64,000 bases of DNA from Rhytidiadelphus loreus (GCA_947034895.1 OX344761.1:36902863-36966862), one strand, 5' to 3'. Numbered from the stretch's first letter, positions 1 to 11,109 are shown. Notes: generated by a model not told the origin, from the sequence alone. Numbers and translations: made by a program.

Positions 1-436
1 AAAGAACCTATGCACGTTTGTCTAAATTGTTGCAAAACTAATGCAATCTCAAATGCAATCTCAAGTAGTTGAGAATACATTGCACAATTTAGTACAAAAT
101 CATTGCAAAATTGTTATGTTAATTGATAGATTTCTGGCGGGCATTGCAAAACCGCTGCAAAAACTATTACAATCTCAGCCTTCTGTAGTCTGTCCTTGTG
201 AGAGCCCCCAGGTTTGGAGCATCATTTGGCAGCCACCTTGATCCAATGCAGTAACCGTAAGAGGAGGCTGGGTAAACGCGGTAAAGTCTGACAAATTTTC
301 AAAGTTGGTGATCATCGAAATGCGCTTTGCCATTTTCAAGTCCTCAATGCGATTTGCTTTGCAGTTTGACAAATTTGAGAAATGTTCAAGGCGGAGGGGC
401 ATTTATACAACGCAACTGGACCAAACGTCAATTTTG
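1..436. other. Intergenic, nothing recognised
   Basis: AT-rich DNA with several short TGCAAAA-rich stretches. The short open frames here lack any domain, codon bias or splice context. I see no gene. Confidence 0.5.
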
Positions 437-597
437 TTAACCCCTAAATGCCCAAGGACTTTTTTGAGAATTTTGGAATTTGCTCTAAATTGAACCAAAA
501 GCCAACATTTTGATAAGTTGTATCAATTTCTTTTGATACAACAAAAATTCAAACTAATATGTTAGAGATCATATAGAAAAAGAAAACAAGGTGTTAA
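437..597 (-). repeat. Fragment of a TTAA-bounded element
   Basis: TTAA at 437-440 is followed by CCCCTAAATGCCCAAGG and then by about 140 bases that match, in reverse orientation, the right end of the element at 34,803-35,438. The match includes the stretch around GCCAACATTTTGATAAG and continues to the AAATTCAAACTA motif. Only one end is present, so this is a truncated copy. The match was made by eye and the inner limit is approximate. Confidence 0.6.
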
Positions 598-1440
598 AAG
601 AAAACAAGATTTAGTCAATCAAGAAGTGTAAGTACTTTAAGGGAAACTCAAAGGATAAAGGCTAACAAGATCTAGTCAATCAAGAAGTGTTAGCACTCTA
701 AGGGAAACTCAAAGGATAAAGGTTGGCACACAAAGTCTAGAAGTACTCTAAGGGAAACTCAAAGGATAAAGGCTAACAAGATCTAGTCAATCAAGAAGTG
801 TTAGCACTCTAAGGGAAATTCAAAGAATAAAGGCTGGCACACAGTACACAGAGTCTAGAAGTACTCTAAGGGAAACTCAAAGGATAAAGGCTAACAAGAT
901 CTAGTCAATCAAGAAGAGTTAGCACTCTAAGGGAAACAAGTGTTAGCACTCTAAAGGAAACAGTAGAAGGAAAACACTAAGTCTTACTCTAAAGGAAACT
1001 TAAAGGATAAAAGCTAACAAGATCTAGTCAATCAAGAAGTGTTAGCCACAAGAAGATTTCAAGGGATTAGCAGGGGCTAATGTTTCACGCAATAACCCCT
1101 ACTTTAGCCCCTTTTTACAAGGGATTCAAAAATTTTCAAATTTTCTTTGTGGATGTCACTTTAGACCCCAAAATTGCACACCTTGGTCGGGCTAAAGTGG
1201 GGGAGTTCAAAAAACCAGGGGTCTAAAGCTGGGGAGTTCAGGCCCCCCACGAAGATTAGACCTTGGGGCTAACGTAGTGAAATCTTCCTGTGAGCGGACC
1301 AAATAAAAATTGCGCAAAGTAGAAGGAAAACACTAAGTCTTAGATAAAAGCTAACAAGATCTAGTCAATCAAGAAGTGTTAGTAGACCAAATAAAAATTG
1401 CGCAAAGTAGAAGGAAAACACTAAGTTTTAGAACTAATGT
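598..1440. repeat. Minisatellite of about 60-bp units, interrupted by a MITE
   Basis: Units carrying CTCTAAGGGAAACTCAAAGG, then ATAAAGGCTAACAAGATC, then TAGTCAATCAAGAAGTGTTA recur at least five times between 630 and 1,040, with variants that add GGCACACA or lose parts. The array is broken by the insertion at 1,047-1,292 and resumes after it with blocks of AAATAAAAATTGCGCAAAGT and GTAGAAGGAAAACACTAAGT. It may be internal repeats of the retroelement whose 3' end lies just downstream, but no coding sequence supports that. Confidence 0.75.
1047..1292. mobile_element. CACTA-like MITE with 3-bp target duplication AGC
   Basis: The left end CACAAGAAGATTTCA is mirrored at the right end by TGAAATCTTCCTGTG, a 15-bp inverted repeat with one mismatch. 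AGC flanks both ends (1,044-1,046 and 1,293-1,295). Three-base duplications and ends starting CAC are typical of CACTA (EnSpm) elements. The 246-bp body holds no open frame but has several GGGGCTAA/TTAGCCCC motifs in both orientations, as subterminal repeats often are. The adjacent repeat unit near 1,377 supplies an unoccupied version of the same site. Confidence 0.7.
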
Positions 1441-1571
1441 AAGTACCAGGACACGACACCCGAGAGTGGTCACCTAGATGGCATGTGTGTCAACCCGTCA
1501 CATGGACTAAAGTAGTGTGGGGCCACAACGAGGATTTGATGCGGACATCAAGTGTTCTAAGTGGGGGAGAA
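1441..1571 (+). mobile_element. 3' internal end of an LTR retrotransposon with polypurine tract
   Basis: This stretch ends in GTGGGGGAGA, a polypurine tract placed directly before the LTR start, which is the usual Ty3/gypsy arrangement. The bases before it are higher in GC than the neighbourhood and look like a 3' untranslated region. No gag or pol coding sequence is seen upstream, so only the tail of the element remains. Confidence 0.6.
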
Positions 1572-1945
1572 TGTAACAACCTCTTAGACTTGGCGTGAGG
1601 CTGGGCTCAAGGCGTGACATCGCGACTTCATGGCCAAGTGGGCAGACCCCAGTTGGAAGGTGTTGGGCGTAAGGACGAACACCTTTGGTAGAGAGGCCCG
1701 CGCCGCGTGGCAGTGCAAAGGGCGGCGTCACTTGGTAAGTGTAACGCTGAGGCTAGGCTCCACCCATGCCTTAAGGTACTTAGCCATAGAGGCCCGTGAG
1801 TGAAACTTGGTGAGACTCTAAGAGTGTAGATTGACTTAGGACTTAGATTCTTGAAGTTAAGTCTCAGATGCTAACTTGTGTAATTGGACTATTAGCCATG
1901 CAAAGGAGAGCGTGGGACGTGGCGTAGGTCGTTGACCGTGTTACA
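1572..1945 (+). mobile_element. LTR of a Ty3/gypsy-like retrotransposon
   Basis: The segment begins TGTAACAACC right after a polypurine tract and ends GTGTTACA, so it has the TG..CA ends and short terminal inversion expected of an LTR of 374 bp. It is GC-richer than its surroundings. No second LTR was found in the window, so this is the 3' LTR of a truncated element. Superfamily is inferred from the polypurine tract and LTR start only. Confidence 0.65.
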
Positions 1946-2867
1946 TGTTAAGATGGTTTGAAACGAGATTTGAAGTCTTTCAATTTTATTTTATTTTTTT
2001 CAAATTAAAAAAATTGGTCACCAAAAAAAATTGAGGATAAAAGATTAAAGGGCCTAATATGCATAACCCCGCACAAAGATGATTTGAAATCTTTCAATCT
2101 TCTTTTCACATATCAAATCTATAAAGTTGGTCACCGAAAAAATATGAGGATAAAAAGGGCCTAACATGCATAACCGCAATCAATTTATGCCCTAAAATGT
2201 ACTCAACAATTTTCTTAAATGAATTTCTAATGTGATTTTTTCTTCAAAATCTAGTACATTTGAGGCTCATTTCCAAGAGCCCCCAATACTATTGAAAACC
2301 AAAAGCCGAAAGTCAAGATTGCAATGGACAAGATTGCAATGGACACCCTTGCACAAAATCTTCAAAAATAATTTTTCAAAAATAGAAGCTTGGTTAGGTT
2401 TTATTTCACTTCAAAGTATTATCAGCACCAAAATTTAGTGCCTTAGGCATTTAGGAACAAAATTGGCAAAATTTGATTACTTTGGTACAATTCGAATTGC
2501 AGTATCAGTAGGCGGTCTGAAACCAAAATCTATACATGTTCTAGTTTTTAGCCTAAAATTAGACCTTTGAAAAGACATTATTCACAATTTTTGTTTGGTG
2601 GAATATTGCCAATTTAACAAAACTGACTTTACCAGTAAGTTTCTAGCTAGTGTGCTACATTGGACCCACATTGTACTTTTCTTGTACATACAATTGATGA
2701 TGCTCTAAGGGTCAAATAGTTTGAATTAAAAAAATTTAACTATAAGCAATGATATTATGGCAAATATGCAAGATATTCTAAAATCTCATTAATGAGATAG
2801 ATTAACCCTTAAACATCATTTAGCCCAAGAAGAATGTAATGTATAGTTAGGGATTGGGCAAAGGTTG
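1946..2867. repeat. Intergenic with a ~113-bp duplication
   Basis: A block containing TTTGAAGTCTTTCAAT, TTGGTCACC and GGGCCTAATATGCATAACC at about 1,960-2,070 is repeated with small changes at about 2,075-2,175. The rest of the stretch shows no gene or clear repeat. A CCCTTAAAC-type motif after TTAA near 2,803 resembles the end of a TTAA-bounded element, but no partner end was found. Confidence 0.55.
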
Positions 2868-3180
2868 GATCAAGATTAAAACTTTGGAAAGTGAATTGTG
2901 GGAGAACGATGCAAGGTTGGATAGATTAGCAAAAACAACAACAATGTAACTAAGAAAGAAGACCTAGTTAATAGGTCAAGATTGAAACTTTGGAAAATGA
3001 ATTGTGGCAAAGCAATGCAAGGATAGAGCAGTAAAAAGGACAACAATGTAGTCAAGAAAGAAGACCCGGTTTTTAGGTCAAGATTAAAACTTTCAAAAGT
3101 GATTTGTAGGAGAGCAATGCAAGAATAGAACAACCAAAAGAACAACAATGTGGTCAAGAAAGAAGACCGAGTTTCTACAA
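2868..3180. repeat. Tandem repeat, three units of about 104 bp
   Basis: Units start with GGTCAAGATTAAAACTTT near 2,868, 2,976 and 3,077. Each carries GTGAATTGTGG, GCAATGCAAG, ACAACAATGT and CAAGAAAGAAGACC in the same order. The open frames on the minus strand here repeat the peptide SSFLTTLL only because the DNA repeats. Confidence 0.8.
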
Positions 3181-3836
3181 CTAATACAAGTGCATTCCCA
3201 ATTGCAAGCAACTAAGGGTTCAATAATCAATATGTAGTAATTGGCATACATAAAAAATCTCTTTGTATAGGGTCCTACATTTAACTTTGAAAAGCTTGAC
3301 ACAATCACCTTCATTTGCATTGAATTCTACAACAAATACAATTCTTAACACTTTTTTTTTGGCATCTTTGTTGGTAGGTATGTTAGATGGAATATTATAT
3401 GAAATGTACTTAGGAGGGTGTTGAAGATTACTAGGTAAGTAATTGTACACATATCCCCACCAAGGTTTTTCCATGGAGATCATTCTATCCCTACGTAATT
3501 GTAATCTATGCCCCAAGACATATCAAATTAGCTAGGAGAGGTATAGAAGATAAATTAATCAAGTACAAAATAGGGAGTCTTTTCTTTACATGCCTCCTTG
3601 GAATGACATCAAGAGGAGTGGAGGATAAGCGAGGGGGTCGGTTCACCCTGGCTAAACATATTGTCACTATAACTAGTTGAAGTATCCCCAACCAATTTTA
3701 TGAGAAATTTTGTTAAAATGACAATATTTCATACACCATTTCTCCAATTTGTTTCCTTCTTTAACTCTAAAGTCTAGGCCTATTATAGATTTCAGACCGC
3801 ACGGTCTAAGTCTAAATGCCATTTACCAAAAAATAA
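3181..3836. repeat. Intergenic with a copy of repeat R-C (about 3,505-3,680)
   Basis: The part from about 3,505 to 3,680 contains AATTAGCTAGGAGAGGT, ACAAAATAGGG and GCGAGGGGGTCGGTTCACCC. These are the hallmarks of the repeat block R-C at 36-38 kb, here in the orientation also seen at 36,150-36,240. The remainder is anonymous AT-rich DNA. Confidence 0.5.
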
Positions 3837-4600
3837 AAATAAAAATTCACGCAGGTCTCTCCAAGCTGACAGAGCCCGGCCTTCAGTTCTACTTCGGCTG
3901 CCGGTGGGTTCAATCGGGTTTTCACTTATTTAGGAAAAAGCGGACCGGATATGCGTGGATACGAGTACAGCGATTTATGTGACTCGTGCCGCACGCAGCT
4001 GAAGCGATATTGGTTCTCGGATGATGCTTGCTGTTTCGGGAGAGTGCACCAGTTCACCAGCAATGAATATTAATAGTAGTAAAGTCGGAAGTCAAAACCA
4101 ACCTTCAAAGTAAAGCAAGCAGGTGGGCCAGAATCACAATCAGATGGTCCGGAGATTTTGAATGAGTCCAGTGATCATACTCCTTGTGGAACATTCGATG
4201 CCTACAGTAGGTGAGCGCTAGATCGAGTTTTGTCAATAATGAGCTGCTTTAATTTGTAATCCAGTGATGGAGCGCAAGCTGCCGACTGCAGAGCATGGGC
4301 AGTTTCTCCTTTATGCGTACATGGTGGATTCGCCGTTCAAGAGCGGATCTGCGGTGACTCTAGCTTGTCAGGATTGCATTGAGCTGGAGCCATTATTTGA
4401 TGAGGGCTTCATGGAGCAGTGAGGACTGAGGAGTGAGGAGTGAGGACTTGAACACTTGGCGTTTACAATAGCGGAAACGTCCGTCGCGTCTTCAGTTGAT
4501 CAAGTTGAGAACTAATAAGTTTTGAACACCCTTCCCTGTGATTACAGGCGGAGGAGGAATTAAGTTAAGTTAGAGCGGCCTGGCTCTATGGCTTCCACGG
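3837..4600 (+). other. GC-richer block, possible gene remnant
   Basis: Base composition rises sharply compared with both flanks and the sequence has high complexity, as coding DNA does here. A reading frame through 3,951-4,073 encodes 40 residues from ATG with CDSC and ACC cysteine pairs (residues about 10-13 and 27-28), then stops. Its frame is open upstream to about 3,890. A second coding-like segment follows at 4,162-4,422. The two are in different frames and I found no convincing splice between them. The block could be a short gene with a missed exon or the decayed remnant of one. The family is not recognised. Confidence 0.35.
4162..4422 (+). CDS. Hypothetical small protein, two exons (tentative)
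   Basis: An ATG at 4,162 opens 49 bases to a good donor (AG then GTGAGC at 4,211). A 54-bp intron ends in ATCCAG at 4,264, and 158 bases follow to TGA at 4,420-4,422. The join is in frame and would give 68 residues. The second exon reads like real protein (ERKLPTAEHGQFLLY near the start, an acidic end, and a CQDC cysteine pair). I do not recognise a family. The intron is short for a plant, the first exon is short and hydrophobic, and the true start may lie in the GC-richer DNA upstream. It may be a fragment of a larger lost gene. Confidence 0.3.
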
Positions 4601-4829
4601 GCATGCGCACCTGTATTTGACACTAATTACAACTGAGCATTGTTACTATTATTAAACATAAATCATTCTTATTAGATCTTGATGACAACTAAACAACGAT
4701 TCCAATACAACGATTTTAACAAAGTTGAGCGTGCATTATTCTTATATTGTAGTATATAGTAGAGTCTCATGCTTTGATTGCGTACATTGTGTGTGATCAA
4801 TATTTTAAAAAGGGTGGTTGCAAGAAAGA
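4601..4829. other. Intergenic, nothing recognised
   Basis: Anonymous AT-rich sequence between the GC-richer block and a dispersed repeat. Confidence 0.4.
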
Positions 4830-5800
4830 TCAACTAATTTTTGTAGCATTTTGCCAAAATTGCAATTTTTGCACTTTGTATGAGGTACACTAGGAGTACT
4901 ATGAAACAAAACAATTTCAGTCATTGATTTGAAAAATTGAAGGTTAAAAGTACCATTGTCAATACTACGACTACTTGTAGGTCTTGAAACAATACTATTT
5001 GAAAACAAAGACAACTTTTCATAGAAAATAAATACAATGACTTATAAATTATTAATAAATAGAAAATCATGAACAAAAGAAAACTAAAAAATCAAAAATT
5101 TGCAAGGACTAGATGGTGAATTGGTGATCAAATTTCACAAAAAAAATGAGGTTGACACTTGATACCATCTTCAATGTTCAGAAGTGAGTACGTAAGGGAG
5201 CCATATTTGCAAGAACATGGAGGCTATAAAAAAACATATTTTTAGGTTTCCCTTGGTAGGCACATGTCTCTCTAATGTGGAAATAGACCACAAAAATTTC
5301 AGCTTTAGATCATTAATTTTGGATACTCCTTAGTACTAAAAAACCCTAAACCTCAAAGTGTGAAAAATTAGCAAAATTAAATTTTAAATATAAAATGATT
5401 TTCTTAAATTTCTAAAAACTAAGGGGTATGATTACAAGCAAGTTAGCCATCTCCAATAAAAATTTCAGGCTCATTGGGTTCTACCTTCAAAAGTTATAGC
5501 ACTACAAGAAAATGGGGGTATAAATGACTTGTCCACAATGACTCCATCAACAACAATGACTACAAATTAGTCATTTTGTAGTCACTTTGAAGTCATTGTT
5601 GTCGGTGGAGTCATTGTGGACAAGTCATTTATACCCCCATTTTCTTGTAGTGTAGTAAAAAACATCTCTATTACTCTAAATGTGACGCAAAATAATACCA
5701 ATCTTTCTTGCAATCATCCAAAGAAGTGACGATTTGGGGTCCAAATGTAGGTGTCACACTTTAGATAGTGTTGATTATGGATGACTGTAACTTATTGTAA
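4830..5800 (+). repeat. Dispersed repeat R-A, copy 1 (carries a MITE)
   Basis: This segment aligns by eye with 57,960-58,625 in the same orientation. Shared stretches include TTTTGTAGCATTTTGCCAAAA, ACCATCTTCAATGTTCA, AGCTTTAGATCATTAATTTT and the closing AAAAGTT-TAG. Here the repeat is interrupted by the CACTA MITE at 5,500-5,652. No coding capacity is visible, and the class of the repeat is unknown. Confidence 0.65.
5500..5652. mobile_element. Foldback CACTA MITE with TAG target duplication
   Basis: The ends CACTACAAGAAAATGGGGGT and its mirror are perfect for about 47 bases, and the arms continue almost to the centre (about 63 bases each), so the 153-bp element is nearly one hairpin. TAG flanks it on both sides (5,497-5,499 and 5,653-5,655), matching the 3-bp duplication of CACTA transposons. 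CACTACAAGAAA is the classic plant CACTA terminus. It has no coding capacity and must have moved with another element's transposase. Confidence 0.93.
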
Positions 5801-5828
5801 TTGAAGGTCTGATTCAACAAGGATGTGA

Positions 5829-5896
5829 AGAACTTGAATTTTCAAATCAATTTTTCAAATGTCTACATCATCATAATTGAGGGTCAAATGTAGCTA
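5829..5896 (-). repeat. Isolated monomer of the 77-bp satellite
   Basis: Read on the minus strand this is CTACATTTGACCCTCAATTA, then TGATGATGTAGACATTTGAA, then ATTGATTTGAAAATTCAAG. That is one unit of the array at 10,391-18,225, lying about 4.5 kb outside it and inverted. Confidence 0.8.
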
Positions 5897-6544
5897 GCCC
5901 TAACTGTTCTTGCACTAGCTCCTTATGTGGGACTTCTCAATTCTTTGGAGAGCTCTTCATAGAGCCTCAACTTGCAAAATACATGGTCATTGTTGAAGTG
6001 TGATGGTCTTGGGTTAGCAATTTGCGTTCATTTATTATTCACTAGTATTTTGATGTCATACCTTATAAAAAAAATTCCTTTATTGTTTCATCCCACACAA
6101 CAAAGCCTTGACTTTGCTTATTGAGATTATGCCATGTGAGACTAACCTTTCCATATGTTTTGATAGAAACATTTGCATGTTAGCTTTGATTTTATAGCCT
6201 TTCATATGTCACAATTAAATTTGGTTTTTCTTTGTTTTAGCCACTTGATAGCAAAGCTTGATTAATCTTCATTTTTCATTTTTCAATTGTTAGAAACAAA
6301 AATAAATAAATAAAATAAAATAAAATTTAGAATAGAAAACAAGAATCCATGGAGAGGTCCAAAGTAAACTAGAGAGTCAAAAAGGGCTAGTGTTCAACAG
6401 TCAAGGTGGCATGTCATTGGAGACGTGGGGTCAATTGTTTGATTTATCTAATACTGAAATTGTTATATGGTCATCCTAGCCAATCGGGACATTAGGTTTG
6501 GTTTTATTTTGTAAAATGATCATATATAGGGCCTTGTAGGTGTA
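5897..6544. other. Intergenic, nothing recognised
   Basis: AT-rich sequence without open frames of note, splice-framed coding segments or clear repeats. Confidence 0.45.
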
Positions 6545-6765
6545 AGTTCATGAAACTGAGATTCTAAGAGAGGCCTTATAGCCGTGAGTCCAACAAAACT
6601 AATAGGAGCCAATGGCCATAATTTCATTATAACTAAGAGAAGCTTTCTAGCTTGAGATCCTTAAAACTGAGACTCTGAGAGAGGCCTTGTGGTCTAAGTT
6701 AAGTTTATCATCAAACTAAGAGGGCCTAGCTAGGGCCTGAGTTCATCAAAACTAAAAAACAGAGG
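6545..6765. repeat. Degenerate tandem repeat
   Basis: About five diverged units of 40-45 bases built on AAACTGAGATTCTAAGAGAG, GGCCTTATAG and GAGTTCATCAAAACT. The repetition is clear by eye but unit boundaries drift. Confidence 0.6.
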
Positions 6766-8061
6766 TTAGGAAGAGAATGTGAAGAATTCAACTAGAAAAT
6801 AGACTAAACAAGTTGTGATTTCCAAATTATAGTACAAGTAGTTCTTAAGTATTAGAGACAAGGAAGAACTAGAATCTAAAGAATGAAGAAGGTTCTATAA
6901 AGAGAAGAATATTCAAACCCCCTTAAACAAGATTTGATTTAGATTAAGGACAAAAATTAGATCTAAAAATAAGAATAGTTAACCTTCTGGAGATATAAAA
7001 TAGAGTCAAAATAAAAAAGATAGATTAGGATGAACTTTAGTCTCAGATAAGTTCAAATTTAGATGAAACTAATTATTACCCTTCCAATTCAAATGAAATT
7101 GGAACTTTGCAAATTATAATCAACTTGTAACCAAATGTCCAAATCCGATATCAAAACTGACTTTTGATCAATAGAATATTAGAAATTGATGGATGACGTC
7201 TAATTGGACAACTTAGAACTAAAACTTCATCCATAGATAACTTTTCCAAGGAAATTAAAATTAGGGAGAATTTTACCATTTTAGAAGGAAAATGAGATGC
7301 TATACAACTTAGGTTAGTTAGAATCTAAATTTAGTTGACTTTTGTTTGAAGGTTTAGAGTTTCAGGGTTTGCATTGGTCAAAACCAACTAAGACTTCTAA
7401 CTTCTGACTGCATTGTCTTAGAGTTTATACTTAGGACATTTAGGAATCAACAAAACTCAAATTTTGTATATCTTGGAAGGCATAGTTGGGCAATTTTAGA
7501 CACCCATTTAGGAATTTAGCTATGAAAATACCAAAAACTTGGTTGTTCCCATCCTATTTTAAGGGTGGAGATAAAATACTCACACTAGGCAAAGCCAAGT
7601 CTAGAAATACTTCTATAGAATTGCTTAACTCATAAGAACCTATGAGAATTAAAAAAAAATTATAGTTTATTTTCATAGGTTGTATTTATATCTATTTGAT
7701 TCATTCTTTTAGGATTAGTGATGTAAAAATTATGAAAAGTCTTGTTTTTTGAGCACTTGAGGCATCTTTGTTGTGCACAAATACATTGTGCCAAAATCAT
7801 ATTGTGCCAACATGTGACAAGCATGTATTAACAACAATAATGATGCAACAATGACATTGTAAGTACCTAAGCACCATCATTGTTTTATCTAAATACATGA
7901 ATGAGAGAAAAGTCACTTCCAATCCTCACTAATGTCCCAAGAAGTGAATATATTTTACATTGAATTCTACTAAGTAGTTTGTAAGACAATACACAATCCT
8001 TGTTGCAACACAATGACCAACAATGGCTAGACTACTAACTTATACCACAACTTAATAGCTT
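6766..8061. other. Intergenic, nothing recognised
   Basis: About 1.3 kb of AT-rich sequence. No gene, tandem array or inverted repeat that I can support. Confidence 0.45.
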
Positions 8062-9240
8062 CACTATAAGAAAACAACAAGGTTTTTTATGTTGCAGAAA
8101 ACATGGGATGGCGTCTTCTTTGACACGAAAGTAATCAGTGTAGACATCTCCTAAAATCCTTTATATTTTATAAGCAAAAAACGTGCAAAAATCACAAAAA
8201 ACAAGCCATTTGCAAGCTTGTTTTTCTGTAACGTCGCACATGACAAGGTGAAGAAAGGTTCGCAAAGGTCGACACATGGAGGCCACTTCAACGCCACATG
8301 CTCGACTACTGCCATGTCATCTTTTTTTTCATCCATGCCGTTGCCAACATGTCTTTGACGTGGAGGCGAGAAATTGTGATGTTGTCACTAATGTGGAGGC
8401 CATGTCAACTCCTTTTTCAACATCAATTGTTGCATACGCTATCTACAAGGCAATATTAATAAAAATTTAATAAAAATTTAAAAAATGAAATGAACAAACA
8501 AAATTTATGAATTCAACAAAAATTGAAGAAAACTTACCATCAACCATTAAGAGAATTTTTAATGGCCAAATGAAGGATAAAGAGATTGTAATTATATTCA
8601 TTCTCTGCCTATGGAAAGACAAACAATATGGGATAAGTAGAATATGGCTATTTCACTTGTCTACATGTTGACGTTGTTTCTGACATGTACATGTTTTATC
8701 AAACATAGAGATGTTGTTTCAGACATCTTGACGTTTTTGTGGACATTTCACTTTGAACACAATTTTTGTTTGATATATCCCATATCAACTATCTCTCTTC
8801 CTACCTCCCCACACTTGTATAAAGACCATATGTTTTCATCCATGGAACACATTCATTTTCATCCATCCATTTTCTTTTTTTTTGGAAAGCATGTCATGTC
8901 ACTTCCCTTTCCCTAAAATTTTTACATAAGGTCAATATTTTTCCATTGACCGTAGTAATTTTTCATAATTTATTAATAGTCAAAGAGGACTTCATGCTGA
9001 CGTGGCAGTCTATGTTTTTGGGATGTCACAACAAAACATGAGCTTGTTTTCTCAAACATTGTTAAAAAACATCTCTTTCTACGATGACATCTATTTGTTT
9101 TCCAACTTAGTCGCACACGTTTTCTGCAACATCAAATCAAATTCACACTTTTGCACCCATTCATTGCTTCACGTGTGACATCTCAACAAACCTGACACGT
9201 TTCGGTCCAACAATAGCAAAAATACGATTTTCTTATAGTG
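8062..9240. mobile_element. Non-autonomous CACTA-like element
   Basis: The left end CACTATAAGAAAA is mirrored by TTTTCTTATAGTG at the right end, 1,179 bases apart. The flanking triplets are CTT and TTT, so a 3-bp target duplication is possible with one change. Inside, GACATG/CATGTC-type motifs and GACGT motifs recur near both ends, like the subterminal repeats of CACTA elements. The two overlapping open frames inside show no transposase features. The smaller element at 45,732-45,994 has similar ends. Confidence 0.65.
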
Positions 9241-10390
9241 TTTGGACTCAAGGTGGATACCACAAGTCAATGGGACCATACTAGGTGGCTTGCGACACCT
9301 ATCTCGACCACCAAATGACTCTAAAAACAATAACATGTGCGAAAACACCTACATCACTACTAACACTATACAATGAAACGAAACAAATGCCCTCATTTGA
9401 CATATACATAGAATTAGTAAGTGACATAGCAATACCTTTTTACATGCCTCCTTCACTAGTGCCAAAGTTTTTTTATGCTTGAGAAAACAATATCCCTTCT
9501 ATAGGTACCTAAAAACAACAATTGTGAAAACTCAACATAAAATTATGATAATTGACCACCTTTCGAGATACAACGTGGACATGACTACTAACCAACATAG
9601 ACTTCATGTAGTGATGGACTCAAACACTGCAAATGACCCCCCATGGAATAGACATTACACAAAACCATAGTGGAAGTGCCTTTGGTACTTCCACACAACA
9701 CATTTCAACCTAGCTGAAATATGAGACTAACTAGCATCAACCTAACCATCAATAACATGTCTGTGAAGAGAGAGCAGACTTATATATATCAAAAGCTAAT
9801 ATTCATGGCATTGGATAACCTTTTATCACATAACATAGACTAACTACCAAAATCCTCAATAAAACCTGGGCAGCCATAAAAAAAATAAAAATAAAGAATT
9901 TTTTTATTTTTCTTAAAATTTGGATTTGTCCAAAAAAACAGAAAAAAATCAACATATTTGAATTGATCATTGTCCATAACAACGCGTCCAAAGCAACAGA
10001 AACAAACAACAATTTCATATTGTTGTGGATGCAGTTTTTTCTACTATTAGTGAAGAATTCTCAAACAAAACCTCTACTTTTACAAGTAGAATTCTCTTTC
10101 TTCCCATCAAAACCTAAATACATTCAATACTTTGTACAAAAATAAAAAAACACCAACTTCATCAAGTGATCAATAAGTGACATTGTTGCCAATAATAGAC
10201 CAATATCAATTTTCTCACTAGTTTGAGAGTGAAGCAAGGAGAATTCTAAATTATTTGATTTATCATCAAGGCAATTGTGGGGCATTTTGGATAATGAAGT
10301 GAGTAGACACTCCATTCTTGTTGTGATGGACGTATCCTCTATTAGGGTCAATTAGACATCAATGAAGTCATTTATTAAAAAATACCAAAT
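9241..10390. other. Intergenic, nothing recognised
   Basis: AT-rich DNA with short open frames of no recognisable content, including two overlapping ones at 9,285-9,670. No similarity to transposase or reverse transcriptase was noticed. Confidence 0.45.
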
Positions 10391-10715
10391 GTTCCTTGTG
10401 ATTGCCCTGATTGATTTATGATGATGTAGATATTTGACAAATTGATGAGAAAATTCAAGTTCTTTCTATCCTAGTTGCATCAAACTATCAATTAAAATGA
10501 TGTAGACATTTGAAAAATTGAAGTAAAAATTGAAGTTCCTTTCATCCTAGTTGCATCTAATTGCTCTCAAATATGACGAAGTAAATATTTGAAATATTGA
10601 TGTCAAAATTCAAGTTCATCCCATCCTAACTTCATCTCACCCTCAATTATAATGATGTAGACATTTTAAAAATTCATTTGAAAATTCAAGTTCTTTCTAT
10701 TCTAGGGATATCTAG
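10391..10715 (+). repeat. 77-bp satellite, left part of the split array
   Basis: About four units containing GATGATGTAGACATTTGAAA, AAATTCAAGTTCTTCCCATC and CTAGTTGCATCTAACCCTCA in order. The array stops at the 8-bp target site ATATCTAG (10,708-10,715) and resumes on the far side of the hAT element, so the two parts were once continuous. Confidence 0.9.
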
Positions 10716-10967
10716 CAGGGTTGTCATACCGGACGGGTCGAAGTGATCGGACGGGACAGACGGACGGGACAGACGGACGGGCAAACCGGACCGGACGGAC
10801 GGACGCTCCGGACGCTCCGGACACCTTTCATTTTTGAAATTTTCCAACACCGAAATCAAAGTGCGAACATTTCCGTCAAGGGTGGGGACATCAACGAAGG
10901 GCAGTTTTAGTCTACCAGGGCGCGGACGGCAAGGCACAAACGTCACATCATTCCTACACGGCCCCAC

Positions 10968-11073
10968 CCGGCCCCTTCACATCCCCGCCCGGCCCTTTCA
11001 CGTCCCCGCCCGGCCCTTTCGCGTCCCCGCCTGGCCCCTTCCCGGCCCCGCCCGGCCCTTTCGCGTTCCCGCC
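10968..11073. repeat. 21-bp GC-rich minisatellite inside the hAT element
   Basis: Five units of CGGCCCTTTCACGTCCCCGC plus C with a few changes. Because the unit is seven codons long, both strands show long open frames with periodic peptides (RPFHVPA on plus, KGPGGDV on minus). These are by-products of the repeat and not evidence of a protein. Confidence 0.85.
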
Positions 11074-11109
11074 CCGGGCAAGATGTGTCCCCGCCCCGAC
11101 CTTGTCACG

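Noticed and set aside
600..1050. CRISPR-like regular repeats
   Set aside because: The units are contiguous and diverge gradually, without unique spacers or associated genes, in what is plainly a eukaryotic sequence.
2876..3211. 111-codon minus-strand frame with repeated hydrophobic peptides
   Set aside because: The peptide repeats follow the 104-bp tandem DNA repeat, with no sign of selection for a membrane protein.
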